Source of the DNA: Bacillus weihaiensis
GTDB taxonomy: Bacteria > Bacillota > Bacilli > Bacillales > Bacillaceae
Reading direction: 5' to 3'
Length of the DNA: 64,000 nt
NCBI RefSeq assembly: GCF_001889165.1
Contig: NZ_CP016020.1
Location: 1,276,501-1,340,500 of the forward strand
The number at the start of each line of letters is the position of its first letter. Within the stretch, counting starts at the first letter, position 1. The notes beneath the pieces were generated by a model, which saw nothing but the letters and a program-made list of their open reading frames with translations, was not told the DNA's origin and searched no databases. Of this stretch, positions 20,149-28,784 are shown in pieces. Made by a program: the position numbers and the translations under genes.

Positions 20149-21093
20149 ATGAAGTGGTCAGAATTAAGCATTCATACGACACAAGAAGCAGTTGAACCCA
20201 TTTCGAATATTTTACATGAGGCAGGAGCAAGCGGGGTAGTCATTGAGGATTTAGCAGACCTTATGAAAGAAAGAAGTACAGCCTTAGGTGAAATCTACCA
20301 ACTAGATCCAACAGACTATCCTGAAGAAGGTGTGCTAGTTAAAGCATACTTACCAGTAAATAGCTTTCTAGGTGAGACAGTTGATGGGATAAAAGCCTCT
20401 ATAAACAACTTACTACTCTTTGACATTGACTTGGGAAAAAATCATATTACAATAAGTGAAGTGAATGAAGAAGAATGGGCGACAGCATGGAAGAAATATT
20501 ACCACCCTGTCAAAATTTCTGAAAAATTCACAATTGTTCCTACTTGGGAAATATATGAGCCGGTTAGTTCTGATGAATTAATTATTGAATTAGACCCAGG
20601 GATGGCTTTTGGAACAGGTACTCATCCAACAACAGTCTTATGTATCCAAGCTCTTGAACGTACTGTTAAAAAAGATGATACAGTTATAGATGTGGGAACA
20701 GGCTCAGGTGTCTTAAGTATTGCTGCAGCTCAATTGGGGGCAAAGCAAATTGACGCTTATGATTTAGATCAGGTTGCAGTTGATTCTGCAAAGCTAAATT
20801 GTAAGATAAATAAAGTTCAAGAAGTGGTGCATGTTTCACAAAATAATTTACTAGACGGTGTTGAGGGACCGGTAGATTTAATTGTTTCCAATATCCTTGC
20901 CGAGATTATTGTTCGCTTTATTGACCAAGCATATGAGGTACTAAAAGACAATGGGACGTTCATTACATCTGGAATAATTCAGAATAAGAAGCAAGAAGTA
21001 AAAGATGCATTATTAGCAGCAGGTTTTAAAATTGAGGAAACAATGGTAATGGAAGACTGGGTCGCGTTTATTGCCAAAAAGAATGCAGGTTGA
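20149..21093 (+). CDS. prmA: Ribosomal protein L11 methyltransferase PrmA
   Basis: A 314-residue enzyme that trimethylates ribosomal protein uL11. The N-terminal domain that recognises L11 opens with [17 protein letters not shown]. The SAM-binding core shows [28 protein letters not shown] and the NPPY-like VSNILAEI. The spacing between GGAG and ATG is a little long at about 12 bases, but the protein start matches the family. Orthologue of B. subtilis yqeT, at the same position after dnaJ. Confidence 0.95.
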   Translation: MKWSELSIHTTQEAVEPISNILHEAGASGVVIEDLADLMKERSTALGEIYQLDPTDYPEEGVLVKAYLPVNSFLGETVDGIKASINNLLLFDIDLGKNHITISEVNEEEWATAWKKYYHPVKISEKFTIVPTWEIYEPVSSDELIIELDPGMAFGTGTHPTTVLCIQALERTVKKDDTVIDVGTGSGVLSIAAAQLGAKQIDAYDLDQVAVDSAKLNCKINKVQEVVHVSQNNLLDGVEGPVDLIVSNILAEIIVRFIDQAYEVLKDNGTFITSGIIQNKKQEVKDALLAAGFKIEETMVMEDWVAFIAKKNAG

Positions 21094-21120
21094 CTCTTTA
21101 AAAAAAGTTAGGTGACTGTC

Positions 21121-21876
21121 GTGCAAAGGTATTTTATAAAAGAAACGAAAAATGAAATTGAATGGACAATCACCATCCATGGTGATGATGTTCACCATAT
21201 ATCAAGGGTACTTCGAATGCAGCCAGGTCAACATGTGACCTGTTGTACTAGTGATGGATTTGAAGCTCTTTGTGTAATTGATGAAATGACCAATGACCAA
21301 GTAAGTTGTTCCGTATTAGAATGGATGTCAGTAAATCGAGAGCTACCAGTTTCAATATCCATTGCGAGCGGGCTGCCTAAAGGGGATAAGCTTGAATGGA
21401 TTATTCAAAAGGGCACCGAATTAGGTGCTTCTTCATTTATCCCTTTTAATGCTGCTCGTTCTATAGTGAAACTAGAGTCGAAAAAGGTTGGTAAAAAGGT
21501 TGAACGTTGGAATAAAATAGCAAAGGAAGCCTCGGAACAATCTTATCGTAATCTTGTTCCTGAAGTGACAGAGCCTTTTTCTTTCCAAACGCTTTTAAAG
21601 CATTCAAAGGAGTATGATATTAAGATTGTCGCTTTTGAAGAATCTGCAAAACAAGGTGAAAAGCTAAACCTTGTAAAGGCATTTGAACAATCGAAAGAGA
21701 ATGACAAAATATTAGCAGTTTTTGGTCCAGAAGGCGGCTTAACAGAAAAAGAAGTTCAACAGTTAGAAGAACATAACTTTTATATATGTAGTTTGGGTCC
21801 AAGAATTTTAAGAACGGAAACAGCACCATTATATTTATTATCAGCTGTTTCTTATTATTTCGAATTATCGAGGTGA
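21121..21876 (+). CDS. rsmE: 16S rRNA m3U1498 methyltransferase RsmE
   Basis: A 251-residue SPOUT-family methyltransferase that methylates N3 of U1498 in 16S rRNA. A PUA-like N-terminal domain (MQRYFIK-type start, VHHISRVLRMQPG) precedes the knotted domain with ASGLPKGDKLEWIIQKGTEL, VFGPEGGLTEKE and LGPRILRTETAPLYLL. I use GTG 21121, which has AGGTGA six bases upstream and matches the family start; an in-frame GTG at 21112 has no site. Confidence 0.94.
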   Translation: MQRYFIKETKNEIEWTITIHGDDVHHISRVLRMQPGQHVTCCTSDGFEALCVIDEMTNDQVSCSVLEWMSVNRELPVSISIASGLPKGDKLEWIIQKGTELGASSFIPFNAARSIVKLESKKVGKKVERWNKIAKEASEQSYRNLVPEVTEPFSFQTLLKHSKEYDIKIVAFEESAKQGEKLNLVKAFEQSKENDKILAVFGPEGGLTEKEVQQLEEHNFYICSLGPRILRTETAPLYLLSAVSYYFELSR

Positions 21877-21882
21877 TCGTAA

Positions 21883-23238
21883 ATGCCTACAGTAGCATTT
21901 CATACATTAGGTTGTAAGGTTAATCATTACGAAACGGAAGCAATATGGCAGCTTTTTAAAGAAGCTGGATATGAGCGTACTGAATATGAACGCGTTGCGG
22001 ATGTTTATGTTATCAATACATGTACAGTAACTAATACAGGTGATAAAAAAAGTCGACAAGTTATTAGACGTGCAATACGTAAAAACCCAGATGGCGTTAT
22101 TTGTGTGACAGGATGCTACGCTCAAACGTCTCCTGCCGAAATTATGGCTATACCTGGAGTTGACATCGTTGTAGGAACTCAAGATCGTACAAAAATGCTT
22201 GACTATATTGAGCAATTCAAACAAGAGCGTCAGCCAATTAATGGTGTTCGTAATATTATGAAAACACGTGTTTATGAAGAGTTAGATGTACCTGCATTCA
22301 CAGATCGTACAAGGGCTTCTTTAAAAATACAAGAAGGCTGTAACAATTTCTGTACGTTTTGTATTATTCCTTGGGCGCGCGGCCTAATGCGTTCACGTGA
22401 TCCTAAAGAGGTTGTTGCACAAGCTCAGCAATTAGTTGATGCTGGTTACAAAGAGATTGTGTTAACAGGTATTCATACAGGTGGTTATGGTGAAGACTTA
22501 AAGGATTATAATTTAGCCATGCTATTAAAAGACCTCGATGAGAAAGTAGAAGGATTAAAGAGAATCCGCATATCTTCTATTGAAGCTAGTCAAATTTCTG
22601 ATGATGTTATTGAGGTCTTAAAAAAATCAGATAAAGTAGTTCGACACCTACACATTCCGATTCAATCGGGATCAGATACTGTATTAAAACGTATGCGAAG
22701 AAAGTATACAATGGAGTTTTTCGCCGAACGTCTAGATAGACTTAAAGAAGCATTACCAGGTCTAGCTATAACTTCAGATGTTATTGTTGGGTTTCCTGGA
22801 GAAACAGAAGAAGAGTTCATGGAGACTTTTGACTTTATTAAAAAATATAAGTTCTCAGAACTACATGTATTCCCTTACTCAAAGCGTACAGGAACTCCTG
22901 CAGCGCGTATGGATAATCAAGTGGATGAAGAGATTAAGAATGAGCGCGTTCATCGCTTAATTCAACTGTCTGATCAGTTAGCAAAAGAATATGCTTCTCA
23001 GTTTGAAGAGGAAATACTTGAAGTAATTCCTGAAGAAAGATTCAAAGAAGGTAGAGAAGAAAACTTATATGTAGGGTACACAGACAACTATTTAAAAGTT
23101 ATCTTCCCAGCTAATGATGAGATGATAGGCAAAATTGTTAAAGTGAAGATCGTGAAAGCTGGATACCCTTATAACGAAGGTCAATTCGTACGTGTAATTG
23201 ATGAACAACCAACTGAAAAAATACGTTTAACATCATAA
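21883..23238 (+). CDS. mtaB: tRNA N6-threonylcarbamoyladenosine methylthiotransferase MtaB
   Basis: A 451-residue radical SAM methylthiotransferase that turns t6A37 into ms2t6A37 in tRNAs reading ANN codons. The UPF0004 domain carries three cysteines (LGCKVN near residue 11, NTCTVT, TGCYAQ) for the auxiliary Fe-S cluster, the radical SAM motif is CNNFCTFC near residue 154, and a TRAM domain closes the protein (ENLYVGYTDNYLKV). RBS AGGTGATC overlaps the end of rsmE by position, seven bases apart. Confidence 0.96.
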   Translation: MPTVAFHTLGCKVNHYETEAIWQLFKEAGYERTEYERVADVYVINTCTVTNTGDKKSRQVIRRAIRKNPDGVICVTGCYAQTSPAEIMAIPGVDIVVGTQDRTKMLDYIEQFKQERQPINGVRNIMKTRVYEELDVPAFTDRTRASLKIQEGCNNFCTFCIIPWARGLMRSRDPKEVVAQAQQLVDAGYKEIVLTGIHTGGYGEDLKDYNLAMLLKDLDEKVEGLKRIRISSIEASQISDDVIEVLKKSDKVVRHLHIPIQSGSDTVLKRMRRKYTMEFFAERLDRLKEALPGLAITSDVIVGFPGETEEEFMETFDFIKKYKFSELHVFPYSKRTGTPAARMDNQVDEEIKNERVHRLIQLSDQLAKEYASQFEEEILEVIPEERFKEGREENLYVGYTDNYLKVIFPANDEMIGKIVKVKIVKAGYPYNEGQFVRVIDEQPTEKIRLTS

Positions 23239-23254
23239 TTGTTTAAAATAGAGG

Positions 23255-23290
23255 AAACGAGTGCAAATTAAATTTGTACTCGTTTTTATT
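23255..23290 (+). terminator. Terminator after mtaB
   Basis: AAACGAGTGCAAAT pairs with ATTTGTACTCGTTT (one wobble) around TAA, then further T. Closes the prmA-rsmE-mtaB unit. Confidence 0.88.
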
Positions 23291-23348
23291 TTAAGAAAAT
23301 GATAAGATGTAAGATGTCGGACAACTATAAATGATAGGAGAGATACAT

Positions 23349-24017
23349 ATGTCAAAAATCGCAAATATGATTGATCATACAGCTTTGAAAGCAGATACAT
23401 CAAAAGAAATAGTCACTACACTTTGTAATGAAGCGAAAGAATATCAATTTGCTTCGGTTTGTGTTAATCCTACTTGGGTTAAGTATGCTTTTGAACAATT
23501 AGCTGATAGCGATGTGAAAGTTTGTACAGTTATCGGATTTCCGCTTGGGGCAAATACACCTGAAACAAAAGCATTTGAAACAACAAATGCTATCGAAAAT
23601 GGTGCTACAGAAGTCGATATGGTTATCAATATCGGTGCGTTAAAGGACAAAGATGATGAGCTTGTGAAACGTGATATAGAAGCCGTTGTAAATGCAGCAA
23701 GTAATAAAGCATTAACAAAGGTTATTATTGAAACAAGCTTACTTACTGAAGAAGAGAAAGTGAGAGCGTGTGAACTAGCAGTACAAGCTGGTGCAGATTA
23801 CGTGAAAACGTCAACTGGATTCTCTACTGGTGGAGCAACAGTCGAAGATATTACCCTTATGAGAAAAACAGTGGGACCTACTATTGGTGTAAAAGCTTCA
23901 GGTGGAGTAAGAGACACAAAAGGAGCAGATGCGTTAATCGCTGCTGGTGCAACAAGAATTGGAGCAAGTTCTGGTGTAGCCATTGTAAAAGGTGAAGTAT
24001 CAAATTCAGATTATTAA
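23349..24017 (+). CDS. deoC: Deoxyribose-phosphate aldolase
   Basis: A 222-residue class I aldolase that splits 2-deoxyribose 5-phosphate to glyceraldehyde 3-phosphate and acetaldehyde in nucleoside salvage. The Schiff-base lysine is in [13 protein letters not shown] (about K153), with KVIIETSLL supplying the second catalytic lysine and GVKASGGVR the phosphate-binding loop. ATG 23349 has AGGAGAG upstream; the frame opens 18 bases earlier at an ATG without a site. In B. subtilis deoC lies in a separate nucleoside operon, so its position here between mtaB and rpsU differs. Confidence 0.95.
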   Translation: MSKIANMIDHTALKADTSKEIVTTLCNEAKEYQFASVCVNPTWVKYAFEQLADSDVKVCTVIGFPLGANTPETKAFETTNAIENGATEVDMVINIGALKDKDDELVKRDIEAVVNAASNKALTKVIIETSLLTEEEKVRACELAVQAGADYVKTSTGFSTGGATVEDITLMRKTVGPTIGVKASGGVRDTKGADALIAAGATRIGASSGVAIVKGEVSNSDY

Positions 24018-24172
24018 TGAATCGTTTGTCTTGGCGAGAGACTAACAAAATCGTTCAATTTTCTAAATAGGCTTAACCTTTATCCTATACGTACAATCAT
24101 TCTTTGCTCGTAGCGTATAATATATGAATAATTCAAACAACTAAAGAAACACGTAACTTTTTACTATATGAG

Positions 24173-24201
24173 TTGACCTATATAAGACGTTATATTATAA
24201 T
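24173..24201 (+). promoter_or_regulatory. Sigma-A promoter of rpsU
   Basis: TTGACC, a 17-base spacer and a perfect TATAAT, 76 bases before the rpsU start. An ACATG/CATGT hairpin near 24209-24230 lies in the leader. Confidence 0.85.
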
Positions 24202-24277
24202 TGCAAAGTACATGTTTTTAAAAGACATGTTTTATTTAAAGATGTCGATTGGTTGTATTCGGAGGGAGGGAAAGAGA

Positions 24278-24451
24278 ATGTCAAAAACGGTCGTTCGTAA
24301 AAACGAGTCGCTTGAAGATGCTCTTCGTCGTTTTAAACGTACTGTATCTAAAAGTGGTACAATACAAGAAGCTAGAAAGCGCGAATTCTATGAAAAGCCT
24401 AGCGTAAAGCGTAAGAAAAAGTCTGAAGCAGCTAGAAAGCGCAAATTCTAA
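24278..24451 (+). CDS. rpsU: 30S ribosomal protein bS21
   Basis: A 57-residue, strongly basic protein of the 30S platform near the anti-Shine-Dalgarno helix. [20 protein letters not shown] and the C-terminal [12 protein letters not shown] are diagnostic. GGAGGGAGG lies upstream of ATG 24278; the frame is open further up but without a site. It is followed after 14 bases by yqeY, the usual Bacillus arrangement. Confidence 0.97.
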   Translation: MSKTVVRKNESLEDALRRFKRTVSKSGTIQEARKREFYEKPSVKRKKKSEAARKRKF

Positions 24452-24465
24452 AAGAGGGTGTACGT

Positions 24466-24912
24466 ATGAGTCTTCTTGAACAATTGAATCAAGATATGAA
24501 ACAAGCGATGAAAAACAAAGAAAAAGACAAATTAATTGTCATTCGAATGGTGAAAGCTGCTTTACAAAATGAAGCAATTAAGCTTAGCCAAAATGAATTG
24601 TCTAATGAAGAAGAATTGACGGTTCTTTCTCGCGAACTTAAACAACGTAAAGACTCCCTCCTAGAATTCAAAAATGCTGATCGTTTGGACCTAGCTGAAA
24701 AAACACAAGCGGAGATTGATGTTTTAGTCAAGTATATGCCGGAACAGCTTTCTGAAGAAGAAGTCGCAGAAATTGTTCAACAAACAATTTCTGAGGTGAA
24801 TGCTTCATCTAAAGCAGATATGGGGAAAGTAATGGGAGCACTCATGCCCAAAGTGAAAGGCAAAGCAGACGGAAGTCTTGTTAACAAGCTTGTACAACAA
24901 CAGCTATCATAA
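24466..24912 (+). CDS. yqeY: YqeY, GatB/YqeY domain protein
   Basis: A 148-residue protein of the YqeY family: an N-terminal helical domain and a C-terminal domain related to the tail of GatB, the tRNA-dependent amidotransferase subunit. The GatB-like part shows [20 protein letters not shown], used in GatB to hold tRNA. It might act on tRNA, but no activity is established. RBS AGAGGGTG. Cotranscribed with rpsU and closed by a strong terminator. Confidence 0.92.
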   Translation: MSLLEQLNQDMKQAMKNKEKDKLIVIRMVKAALQNEAIKLSQNELSNEEELTVLSRELKQRKDSLLEFKNADRLDLAEKTQAEIDVLVKYMPEQLSEEEVAEIVQQTISEVNASSKADMGKVMGALMPKVKGKADGSLVNKLVQQQLS

Positions 24913-24920
24913 ATGACTTT

Positions 24921-24952
24921 GAGGCACCCTAAAATTTTAGGGTGTCTTTTTG
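24921..24952 (+). terminator. Terminator after yqeY
   Basis: GGCACCCTAAAA pairs with TTTTAGGGTGTC, then five T. Confidence 0.92.
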
Positions 24953-25150
24953 TTATATCATGTTTTACAGCTAGTAGAGGGATTAGTGATATAGATAGTT
25001 ATCCCTTCATTAGATTATAAACCTAAGAGGTAAAAGAATTTAGCCTATAAAAGGGTATGTGTCGCTATAGTTGATAAATAATGCTATGCTAATACTAAGG
25101 GCATGAAAAACGAGAGATATACATATGAAAAATTTCATAACATTAAAAAA

Positions 25151-25179
25151 TGAAACCTAATACATTCTTTATTCGTATA
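25151..25179 (+). promoter_or_regulatory. Sigma-W promoter of the yqeZ-floA-yqfB operon
   Basis: TGAAAC, a 17-base spacer and CGTATA: a close match to the sigma-W consensus. The B. subtilis yqeZ-yqfA-yqfB operon is a known sigma-W target, so both motif and context agree. It lies 38 bases before yqeZ. Confidence 0.88.
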
Positions 25180-25216
25180 TACTAATACGAGATAGAAAGG
25201 AGGAGAGAGATATTAA

Positions 25217-26539
25217 ATGAGAAAGCGTTTCTTTCAGCTTTTAGTAATAGCAGGTCTTATGCTTGGTATTTATCACGTCTTTTCATTTTATACAGCTGCA
25301 TCTGCTGAGGGAGAAAAGAAAGTATATGTCATTCCCTTAGAAGATACTGTTGAAAAAGGATTGTCTCAATATATAAAAAGAACTATTTCTGAAGCAAAGG
25401 ATTTAGAAGTGGACCACATCATACTTGAAATTAACACCTTAGGGGGTGCTGTTGATGGTGCCATGGATATTGCAGATACATTAAGGTCGAGTGATATTCC
25501 TATTACAGCCTATGTGAACCGTAGAGCGATTTCAGCTGGAGCTTATATTGCTTTAAATGCAAATCAAATATATATGGCCCCTGGTAGCCAAATGGGCTCA
25601 GCTGCAGTAATTACAGGTGATGGAAATGCTGCGGATGATAAGGCGCAATCACTTTGGTTATCTGAAATGAAAGAATCAGCGGAACGCAATGGTCGTGACC
25701 CTAAATATGCTCTTGCAATGGCGGATAAAGATGTAGATATCCCAGAGTATGCTGCTGGAAAAGGTGACCTGCTAACCTTAGAAACGAAACAAGCGATAGA
25801 AGTAGGTTATGCAGAGGGTACAGCAGTAGATCTCCAAAAGCTATTAGATCAATTAGACCTCTCAGATGCATCAATTATTAAAGCAGAAGTAAGCTTTGCA
25901 GAGAAAGTCGCACGATTTATAACAAATCCAGTTGTCGTGCCAATTCTTCTTTCGATTGGTAGTATAGGTCTTGTTGTTGAGTTATACTCTCCTGGCTTTG
26001 GTATCCCTGGATTTATGGGACTTACTGCGTTATTTCTCTTTTTCTATGGGCATTTAGTAGCTGGATTAGCCGGTCTTGAATCTGTGTTATTGTTCATATT
26101 AGGTATTATCTTTATTATTGCTGAGTTTTTTGTCCCCGGTGGTATATTAGGAATTTTAGGTTTAGGTAGTATCGTCACTAGTCTTTATATTGCTTCTGGA
26201 AATTTTGTTCAGATGACAATTTCCATTATGATTTCTATTTTAGTTTCGATTGTTGTTTCCATATTATTAGTAAAGGTGTTTGGAAAACGAATGAATTTAT
26301 TTAAAAAGCTAATCTTACGAGATTCAACAAATACGGATAGTGGTTATGTTTCAAATAAGACGAGAAGTGAATTATTAGGGCTTGAAGGTGTAGCTTTAAC
26401 AACTTTAAGGCCATCTGGAACAGCTATTATTGGGGAAGAACGTCTAGATGTTGTGACTGAAGGTAGTTATATTCTGAAGGGTAACAAATTAAAAGTTGTA
26501 AAAGTGGAAGGGTCTAGAATTGTCGTAAGAGAACTATAA
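25217..26539 (+). CDS. yqeZ: NfeD-family membrane serine protease-like protein
   Basis: A 440-residue protein of the long NfeD class. A signal peptide covers about residues 1-30, then a ClpP-like domain with the candidate nucleophile serine in RAISAGAYIAL (about residue 106) and the APGSQMGSAA segment, then four membrane spans (about 240-360) and a C-terminal OB-fold (LLGLEGVALTTLRPSG) facing the cytoplasm or membrane. Partner of the flotillin FloA in membrane-stress defence. GAGGAGAGAG precedes the ATG. Under a sigma-W promoter. Confidence 0.94.
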   Translation: MRKRFFQLLVIAGLMLGIYHVFSFYTAASAEGEKKVYVIPLEDTVEKGLSQYIKRTISEAKDLEVDHIILEINTLGGAVDGAMDIADTLRSSDIPITAYVNRRAISAGAYIALNANQIYMAPGSQMGSAAVITGDGNAADDKAQSLWLSEMKESAERNGRDPKYALAMADKDVDIPEYAAGKGDLLTLETKQAIEVGYAEGTAVDLQKLLDQLDLSDASIIKAEVSFAEKVARFITNPVVVPILLSIGSIGLVVELYSPGFGIPGFMGLTALFLFFYGHLVAGLAGLESVLLFILGIIFIIAEFFVPGGILGILGLGSIVTSLYIASGNFVQMTISIMISILVSIVVSILLVKVFGKRMNLFKKLILRDSTNTDSGYVSNKTRSELLGLEGVALTTLRPSGTAIIGEERLDVVTEGSYILKGNKLKVVKVEGSRIVVREL

Positions 26540-26571
26540 TTTATTAGGTAGAAGGAAAGTGTGAGGAACTT

Positions 26572-26610
26572 GCTGAGGGGTCTTAATCAACAATGTATAA
26601 GCCTCTCAGT
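26572..26610 (+). other. Stem-loop between yqeZ and floA
   Basis: CTGAGGGG-CTT pairs imperfectly with AAGCCTCTCAG around a loop of about 15 bases. No T tract follows. It may separate the stability of the yqeZ and floA parts of the message. Confidence 0.4.
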
Positions 26611-26704
26611 AGTCAAAATAAAAAATGAATAGATTTCGAGCATATATTTTAGACTATATACATACTCGAGATACTATATAAAAATTTAGGAGGAAAACAT
26701 AATT

Positions 26705-27697
26705 ATGGAAGCTTCAGCAATTTTAATTATTGGACTTGTTATATTAGGGTTTATTGTCCTTGGTGTCTTCTTTACTTTTGTACCGATTGCCCTTTGGATA
26801 TCTGCGCTTGCAGCTGGTGTTAGAGTTAGTATTTTCACATTAATAGGGATGAGACTTCGTCGAGTTATTCCAAGTCGAGTTGTTAACCCGTTAATTAAAG
26901 CGCACAAAGCTGGATTAGATGTTACAACAAATCAGTTAGAGAGCCATTATTTAGCTGGTGGTAATGTGGACCGTGTCGTAAATGCTCTTATTGCTGCTGA
27001 GAGAGCAAATATTGAACTAACGTTTGAACGATGTGCTGCCATTGACTTAGCAGGTCGTGATGTACTTGAAGCTGTTCAAATGAGTGTAAATCCAAAAGTG
27101 ATCGAAACACCATTTATAGCAGGTGTCGCGATGGATGGAATTGAAGTGAAAGCAAAAGCACGTATTACGGTAAGAGCAAATATTGAACGCTTAGTAGGGG
27201 GCGCTGGTGAAGACACCATCATTGCCCGTGTTGGTGAAGGAATTGTCAGTACGATAGGTTCTTCTGATAATCATAAAAAGGTTTTAGAAAATCCGGATTT
27301 AATTTCTCAAACTGTCCTGGGTAAAGGCTTAGATTCAGGAACGGCATTTGAAATCCTCTCAATTGATATTGCGGATGTTGATATCGGTAAAAATATTGGA
27401 GCTGAATTACAAACGGAGCAAGCGGAAGCAGATAAGAAAATTGCTCAAGCAAAAGCAGAAGAAAGAAGAGCAATGGCTGTTGCACAAGAACAAGAAATGC
27501 TTGCTCGCGTACAAGAGATGAAGGCGAAGGTTGTTGAAGCGGAAGCGAAAGTTCCACTTGCAATGGCTGAGGCTCTTCGTTCAGGAAATATTGGTGTTAT
27601 GGATTATATGAACATTAAAAATATTTCTGCTGACACTGATATGAGAGATTCAATTGGTAAGTCAAATCAAGACCAAAATGACAATAATGACTATTAA
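26705..27697 (+). CDS. floA: Flotillin-like protein FloA
   Basis: A 330-residue scaffold of functional membrane microdomains. One N-terminal membrane hairpin (about residues 3-45) is followed by the PHB/SPFH-like domain with repeated [20 protein letters not shown]-type strands, then an alanine- and glutamate-rich coiled coil (about 230-285) and a C-terminal [18 protein letters not shown] segment. GGAGG lies 12 bases upstream. In B. subtilis FloA affects membrane fluidity, signalling and cell shape; it is paired with the NfeD protein upstream. Confidence 0.96.
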   Translation: MEASAILIIGLVILGFIVLGVFFTFVPIALWISALAAGVRVSIFTLIGMRLRRVIPSRVVNPLIKAHKAGLDVTTNQLESHYLAGGNVDRVVNALIAAERANIELTFERCAAIDLAGRDVLEAVQMSVNPKVIETPFIAGVAMDGIEVKAKARITVRANIERLVGGAGEDTIIARVGEGIVSTIGSSDNHKKVLENPDLISQTVLGKGLDSGTAFEILSIDIADVDIGKNIGAELQTEQAEADKKIAQAKAEERRAMAVAQEQEMLARVQEMKAKVVEAEAKVPLAMAEALRSGNIGVMDYMNIKNISADTDMRDSIGKSNQDQNDNNDY

Positions 27698-27767
27698 AAG
27701 CAGTATAGATGGGTGGCTAAAAATGTACGTCACTTATCCTTTCCTCATAGCAAGGAGGTAAAGATTC

Positions 27768-28280
27768 ATGGAGTTCTATGATTTATTATCTAACCCTCTC
27801 GTATGGGGGGTTCTCGTTTGGTTATTTTCAAGGATCTTCTCTTCGAGTAAAGGGGAGGAAAATACAAACCAACCACAAAGACAAAAGGAAAAGCCGGAGC
27901 AAAAAAAACCGGAAAGGTCTAACTCAAGACCAATTCCAAAACCAGTTAGGCCAGCTTCCTCTAAGGAGCGAGATACATCCCAGAAACCACAAGAGAAAAA
28001 ATCTCTTCAAACCGTACAAGAAGTGTATGAAAGTATGAAGAGAAATGGGGAAGAAGCCTTAAAAAATACGGTTCAAGTTCAAGTGCCTATCGAAAAATCT
28101 AGAACAAGAGAGGTACGATCAATAAAGGTGGAGCCAAAACCACAAGTAAACCGGAATATAAGCTCCGATCCATTAACGATTGATAAAAACAAGGCAGCTC
28201 AAGGCCTTGTTTGGAGCGAAATACTCGGTGCACCAAGAGGAAAAAATCCTCATTTCAATCAAAGAAGAAGACAATTGTAA
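27768..28280 (+). CDS. yqfB: YqfB-like membrane-anchored hydrophilic protein
   Basis: A 170-residue protein with a short hydrophobic N-terminus (PLVWGVLVWLFSRIFSS, about residues 9-25), then a long low-complexity region rich in K, P, E, Q and S, and a conserved-looking C-terminal segment (KNKAAQGLVWSEILGAPRGK). It likely sits at the membrane with a disordered cytoplasmic tail. The name is by position as third gene of the sigma-W operon; I recognise no catalytic domain. AAGGAGG precedes the ATG by nine bases. Confidence 0.7.
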   Translation: MEFYDLLSNPLVWGVLVWLFSRIFSSSKGEENTNQPQRQKEKPEQKKPERSNSRPIPKPVRPASSKERDTSQKPQEKKSLQTVQEVYESMKRNGEEALKNTVQVQVPIEKSRTREVRSIKVEPKPQVNRNISSDPLTIDKNKAAQGLVWSEILGAPRGKNPHFNQRRRQL

Positions 28281-28297
28281 CTTCTAGCATAATCATG

Positions 28298-28326
28298 TTA
28301 TAAGACTCACTTTTCTCTCATACATA
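28298..28326 (+). promoter_or_regulatory. Candidate sigma-E promoter of yqfC inside the terminator
   Basis: CATACATA (28319-28326) matches seven of eight positions of the sigma-E -10 consensus; TTATAAG 14 bases upstream is a weak -35. The -10 lies at the loop of the terminator hairpin, so a transcript starting near 28333 would lack the 5' arm. Confidence 0.5.
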
Positions 28327-28351
28327 TGAGATGAAAGGGGGTCTTTTTTTT
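28302..28351 (+). terminator. Terminator of the sigma-W operon overlapping the yqfC RBS
   Basis: AAGACTC and CTTT-xx-TCTCAT pair with ATGAGA-xx-AAAG and GGGTCTT, followed by eight T. The yqfC ribosome binding site AAAGGGGG (28334-28341) is inside the 3' arm and the T tract runs directly into the yqfC ATG at 28352. Confidence 0.85.
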
Positions 28352-28642
28352 ATGGCAAAAAAATGGCGACAGCAGCTGACGAGATGGGTAACGAACACAT
28401 TTGAATTACCGCCCGATGTCATGATGGATCTTCCTAGAATTACGATGGTTGGACAGTTACATATTTATATAGAAAATCATCGAGGACTCCTCACCTTTAC
28501 TGATACTGAACTCCGTCTTCTATTAAAGCAGGGTCAATTGTTAATAAAAGGTGAAGCCTTTGTCATAAAAACGATTCTACCGGAAGAAATCCTTCTTGAA
28601 GGAAAGATAGTTCAAGTGCTTTATCTAGATGAATTGTCATAA
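28352..28642 (+). CDS. yqfC: Sporulation protein YqfC
   Basis: A 96-residue member of the YabP/YqfC family, conserved in spore formers. DLPRITMVGQLHIYIENHRG and LRLLLKQGQLLIKGEAFVIK are diagnostic beta-rich segments. ATG 28352 is preferred over an in-frame ATG at 28331, since AAAGGGGG sits between them and homologues begin MAK. In B. subtilis the gene belongs to the sigma-E regulon and is followed by yqfD. The start is embedded in a terminator, which is unusual. Confidence 0.92.
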   Translation: MAKKWRQQLTRWVTNTFELPPDVMMDLPRITMVGQLHIYIENHRGLLTFTDTELRLLLKQGQLLIKGEAFVIKTILPEEILLEGKIVQVLYLDELS

Positions 28643-28672
28643 GTTTAGTGAATAAAAGATTGAATCAATACA

Positions 28673-28738
28673 AGGGAAATCTGTTGCACAAGATCGACAT
28701 AAAGGTGAAGATCTGTACATAACGTGCGAGATTTCCCT
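28673..28738 (+). other. Long structured element between yqfC and yqfD
   Basis: AGGGAAATCT (28673-28682) and AGATTTCCCT (28729-28738) are perfect 10-bp complements. Inside, TTGCAC and GTGCGA extend the pairing with a small bulge, and AGATC/GATCT form an inner hairpin. No T run follows, so it is not a simple terminator. Confidence 0.6.
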
Positions 28739-28784
28739 ATCTATAAGATTAAATAGTCTTTTAAGTAAAGGTAGGGGGATGAGC

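Noticed and set aside
24100-24120. Second rpsU promoter with TATAAT
   Set aside because: The -10 is good but no -35 lies at a suitable distance, and a much better promoter is 80 bases downstream.
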